Assembly: GCA_031269065.1 (NCBI GenBank)
Contig: JAIRWJ010000105.1
Coordinates: 1-14,955 of the forward strand
Source: Rickettsiales bacterium
GTDB lineage: Bacteria; Pseudomonadota; Alphaproteobacteria; Rickettsiales; UBA1997
DNA: 14,955 bases
Direction: 5' to 3'
The notes below the pieces were generated by a model, which worked only from the letters and a program-made list of their open reading frames with translations, ran no database searches and was not told the origin of the DNA. A program made the position numbers and the translations under genes. This document shows, piece after piece, positions 13,817 through 14,955 of the stretch. Numbering within the stretch: position 1 is the first letter of the stretch; each line of letters starts with the position of its first letter.

Positions 13817-14123
13817 CATTGTGACGACAATAATTTTGGAGACCACTAACTTCTTTTCCATATGTTTTCAAAATCTGATATGCGACGTCGGCGTAAGCTA
13901 ACTAGAGAGCACCGGCCCCGCCGTGGAAAGAGCCAGAACAAGCGAGACTGCTAACTACTATGCGTTGCCGGTGTCGGCTTGCGCGACTCCATGCCAAAAT
14001 CCCCTCCTCCAGAAAGAAATCGGAAAACTGTTCGAATATATTTGATGCACTTCCGCCTCTACGGACTCCAAATAGTCCAAGCCTGGGTCCTGACCGTTTC
14101 ACCAGCCAAAGAATAGCTCTTTA
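13817..14123. other. Gene-free, locally GC-rich intergenic region
   Basis: Between the FkbM-type gene and the MORN-like promoter. Base composition differs from the AT-rich gaps elsewhere, with GC-rich runs at about 13905-13930 and 13965-14000. CAC-GGC (from 13910) pairs with GCC-GTG (to 13924) with one bulged C. Short frames on both strands (64 and 66 codons) overlap each other, lack ribosome binding sites and show no recognisable sequence. It may be the remnant of a lost gene. No tRNA fold found. Confidence 0.4.
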
Positions 14124-14955
14124 CTATTTTTCAGAGCCTTCTCGTCTGATGTAAAGATAGTTATCACCTCCGAGTATCTTTTCTAGTTTGTAGTTGAATG
14201 AGTTCAAAAGCTTGTCAATTTTCTCGAAGTTATTCTTCCAGGCCTCTATCCAAATAATCGGACTGTGGGTATCCAAAGTTTTTCTAGCGCCAACGAGTAC
14301 ATCTTCCTCAAAGCCTTCCACATCAATTTTGACAAAATCAATTTTTTTATCCTTAAAAGCTCCACTGGCCAAATATTCGTCCAGAGATATAATTCTGATC
14401 GCACCATTGTTATCAGTTTCCAGTATCGTACCTCCAATATTTTTATAATCGTAGGCAATCACACTGGCCAAGGACTCCCTTCTGCCCAGTCCGACATTAT
14501 TCAACACAACCCTATCCTTGTCCAGTCCGTTGAGCTCGAAATTTCTCTTCAAAATAGCAAAGGTTGAACTGATTGGCTCGAAGGAATAAACTCTTCTAAC
14601 TCCTTTTCCTCCGCAGGAAACTCTACTCCAATATACAGTGTGATTACCCACGTTAGCTCCTATGTCAAGAACTACACTATTTTCGTTCATATAGCTGTCC
14701 AACTGCTCAAGAAGCTCCTGTTCGAAAAACTTACCGTCAGCCTGTGTTCTCTGGATTAAATCAGCAGGGAAATTCGGAACCCAAAATTTTACGCCGTCAA
14801 CATAGACTATGTTATCCGCCATAGACAGCTTTCTCGCAATTCTTTCCACTGTACCTTTTATTTTCCTAATATCCCTTTTGTTCCGCGAAATTTTCCTATT
14901 CATTATAGAAAAACCGAGACATGTCCAGGCCATCAAAACAATCACACCCACAACG
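14124..14955 (-). CDS. FkbM-family SAM-dependent methyltransferase, membrane-anchored (start uncertain at window edge)
   Basis: Probably O-methylates a sugar or other small acceptor using S-adenosylmethionine. Numbered from the GTG at 14951, the SAM-binding motif is VVLDIGANVGNHTVYWSR (93-110), with FEP at 124-126 (end of strand 2) and the FkbM signature FVKIDVEGFEEDVLVGA (206-222). The C-terminus is complete, ending LYIRREGSEK before TAG. The frame stays open to the right edge, so the true start may lie outside; internal candidates are an ATG seven codons in and another at codon 17. The first 16 or so residues are hydrophobic, followed by a basic stretch, as in a signal anchor with a cytoplasmic catalytic domain. 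In bacteria, FkbM enzymes often modify surface polysaccharides, which would fit with the LptE-like gene. The acceptor cannot be read from sequence. Confidence 0.88.
   Translation of the reverse strand, partial: VVGVIVLMAWTCLGFSIMNRKISRNKRDIRKIKGTVERIARKLSMADNIVYVDGVKFWVPNFPADLIQRTQADGKFFEQELLEQLDSYMNENSVVLDIGANVGNHTVYWSRVSCGGKGVRRVYSFEPISSTFAILKRNFELNGLDKDRVVLNNVGLGRRESLASVIAYDYKNIGGTILETDNNGAIRIISLDEYLASGAFKDKKIDFVKIDVEGFEEDVLVGARKTLDTHSPIIWIEAWKNNFEKIDKLLNSFNYKLEKILGGDNYLYIRREGSEK

Noticed and set aside
13960..14110. Possible tRNA, prompted by a TTCGAAT stretch near 14033
   Set aside because: No cloverleaf could be drawn: acceptor, D and anticodon arms are missing on both strands.
13902..14154. 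Overlapping short frames on both strands (66 and 64 codons)
   Set aside because: Neither has a ribosome binding site or recognisable sequence; kept only as a possible decayed gene.
1..14955. CRISPR arrays, insertion sequences, phage genes and rRNA genes
   Set aside because: No regularly spaced repeats, transposase motifs, terminal inverted repeats with target duplications, or rRNA signatures were seen.

Overview
The window looks like chromosome of an obligately host-associated alphaproteobacterium, most likely in the Rickettsiales sensu lato (Anaplasmataceae or Midichloriaceae type). The evidence is a moderately AT-rich composition (about 40% GC by eye, not counted), an alphaproteobacterial SSB, RecJ, GAPDH and RpiB, an IalB-type exported protein, an outer-membrane barrel whose mature N-terminus resembles the Msp4/P44 surface antigens, and several exported proteins with no obvious relatives. 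The placement is inference; no rRNA or tRNA is present to fix it.

Layout. Left edge: a eukaryotic-like Ser/Thr protein kinase on the minus strand, cut by the window (1-915). A 383-base divergent intergenic region follows, with promoters in both directions. Plus strand: an outer-membrane beta-barrel protein (1299-2114) and rpiB (2141-2578) as a likely operon. A 462-base gap holds a possible structured RNA (2790-2907) and two strong promoter candidates. These drive an unusual exported protein of 605 residues (3041-4858) with a Cys cluster, a polybasic stretch and long disordered Ser/Asn/Arg-rich sequence carrying RRxS and Ser-Pro motifs. Then comes a compact plus-strand cluster: ssb (5153-5665), a charged single-pass membrane protein (5678-6079) and an LptE-like lipoprotein (6103-6633).

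The rest is on the minus strand, in transcription order from the right edge: an FkbM-family methyltransferase with an N-terminal membrane anchor (edge to 14124); an exported/membrane MORN-like protein (13752-12628); an IalB-like protein plus gap operon (12315-10750), closed by a good intrinsic terminator at 10603-10632; an unrecognised 616-residue protein (10468-8618) behind a near-consensus promoter; and recJ (8446-6662).

How the genes fit together. Housekeeping genes (ssb, recJ, gap, rpiB) alternate with envelope and secreted proteins: barrel, LptE-like lipoprotein, IalB-like protein, MORN protein, FkbM enzyme and the 605-residue protein. The most interesting combination is a eukaryotic-type kinase 2.1 kb from a secreted, disordered protein with repeated basophilic (RRxS) and proline-directed (SP) phospho-site-like motifs. 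That suggests either a bacterial kinase-substrate pair or a host-phosphorylated effector. Both are inference. No mobile element, CRISPR array, rRNA or tRNA was seen.
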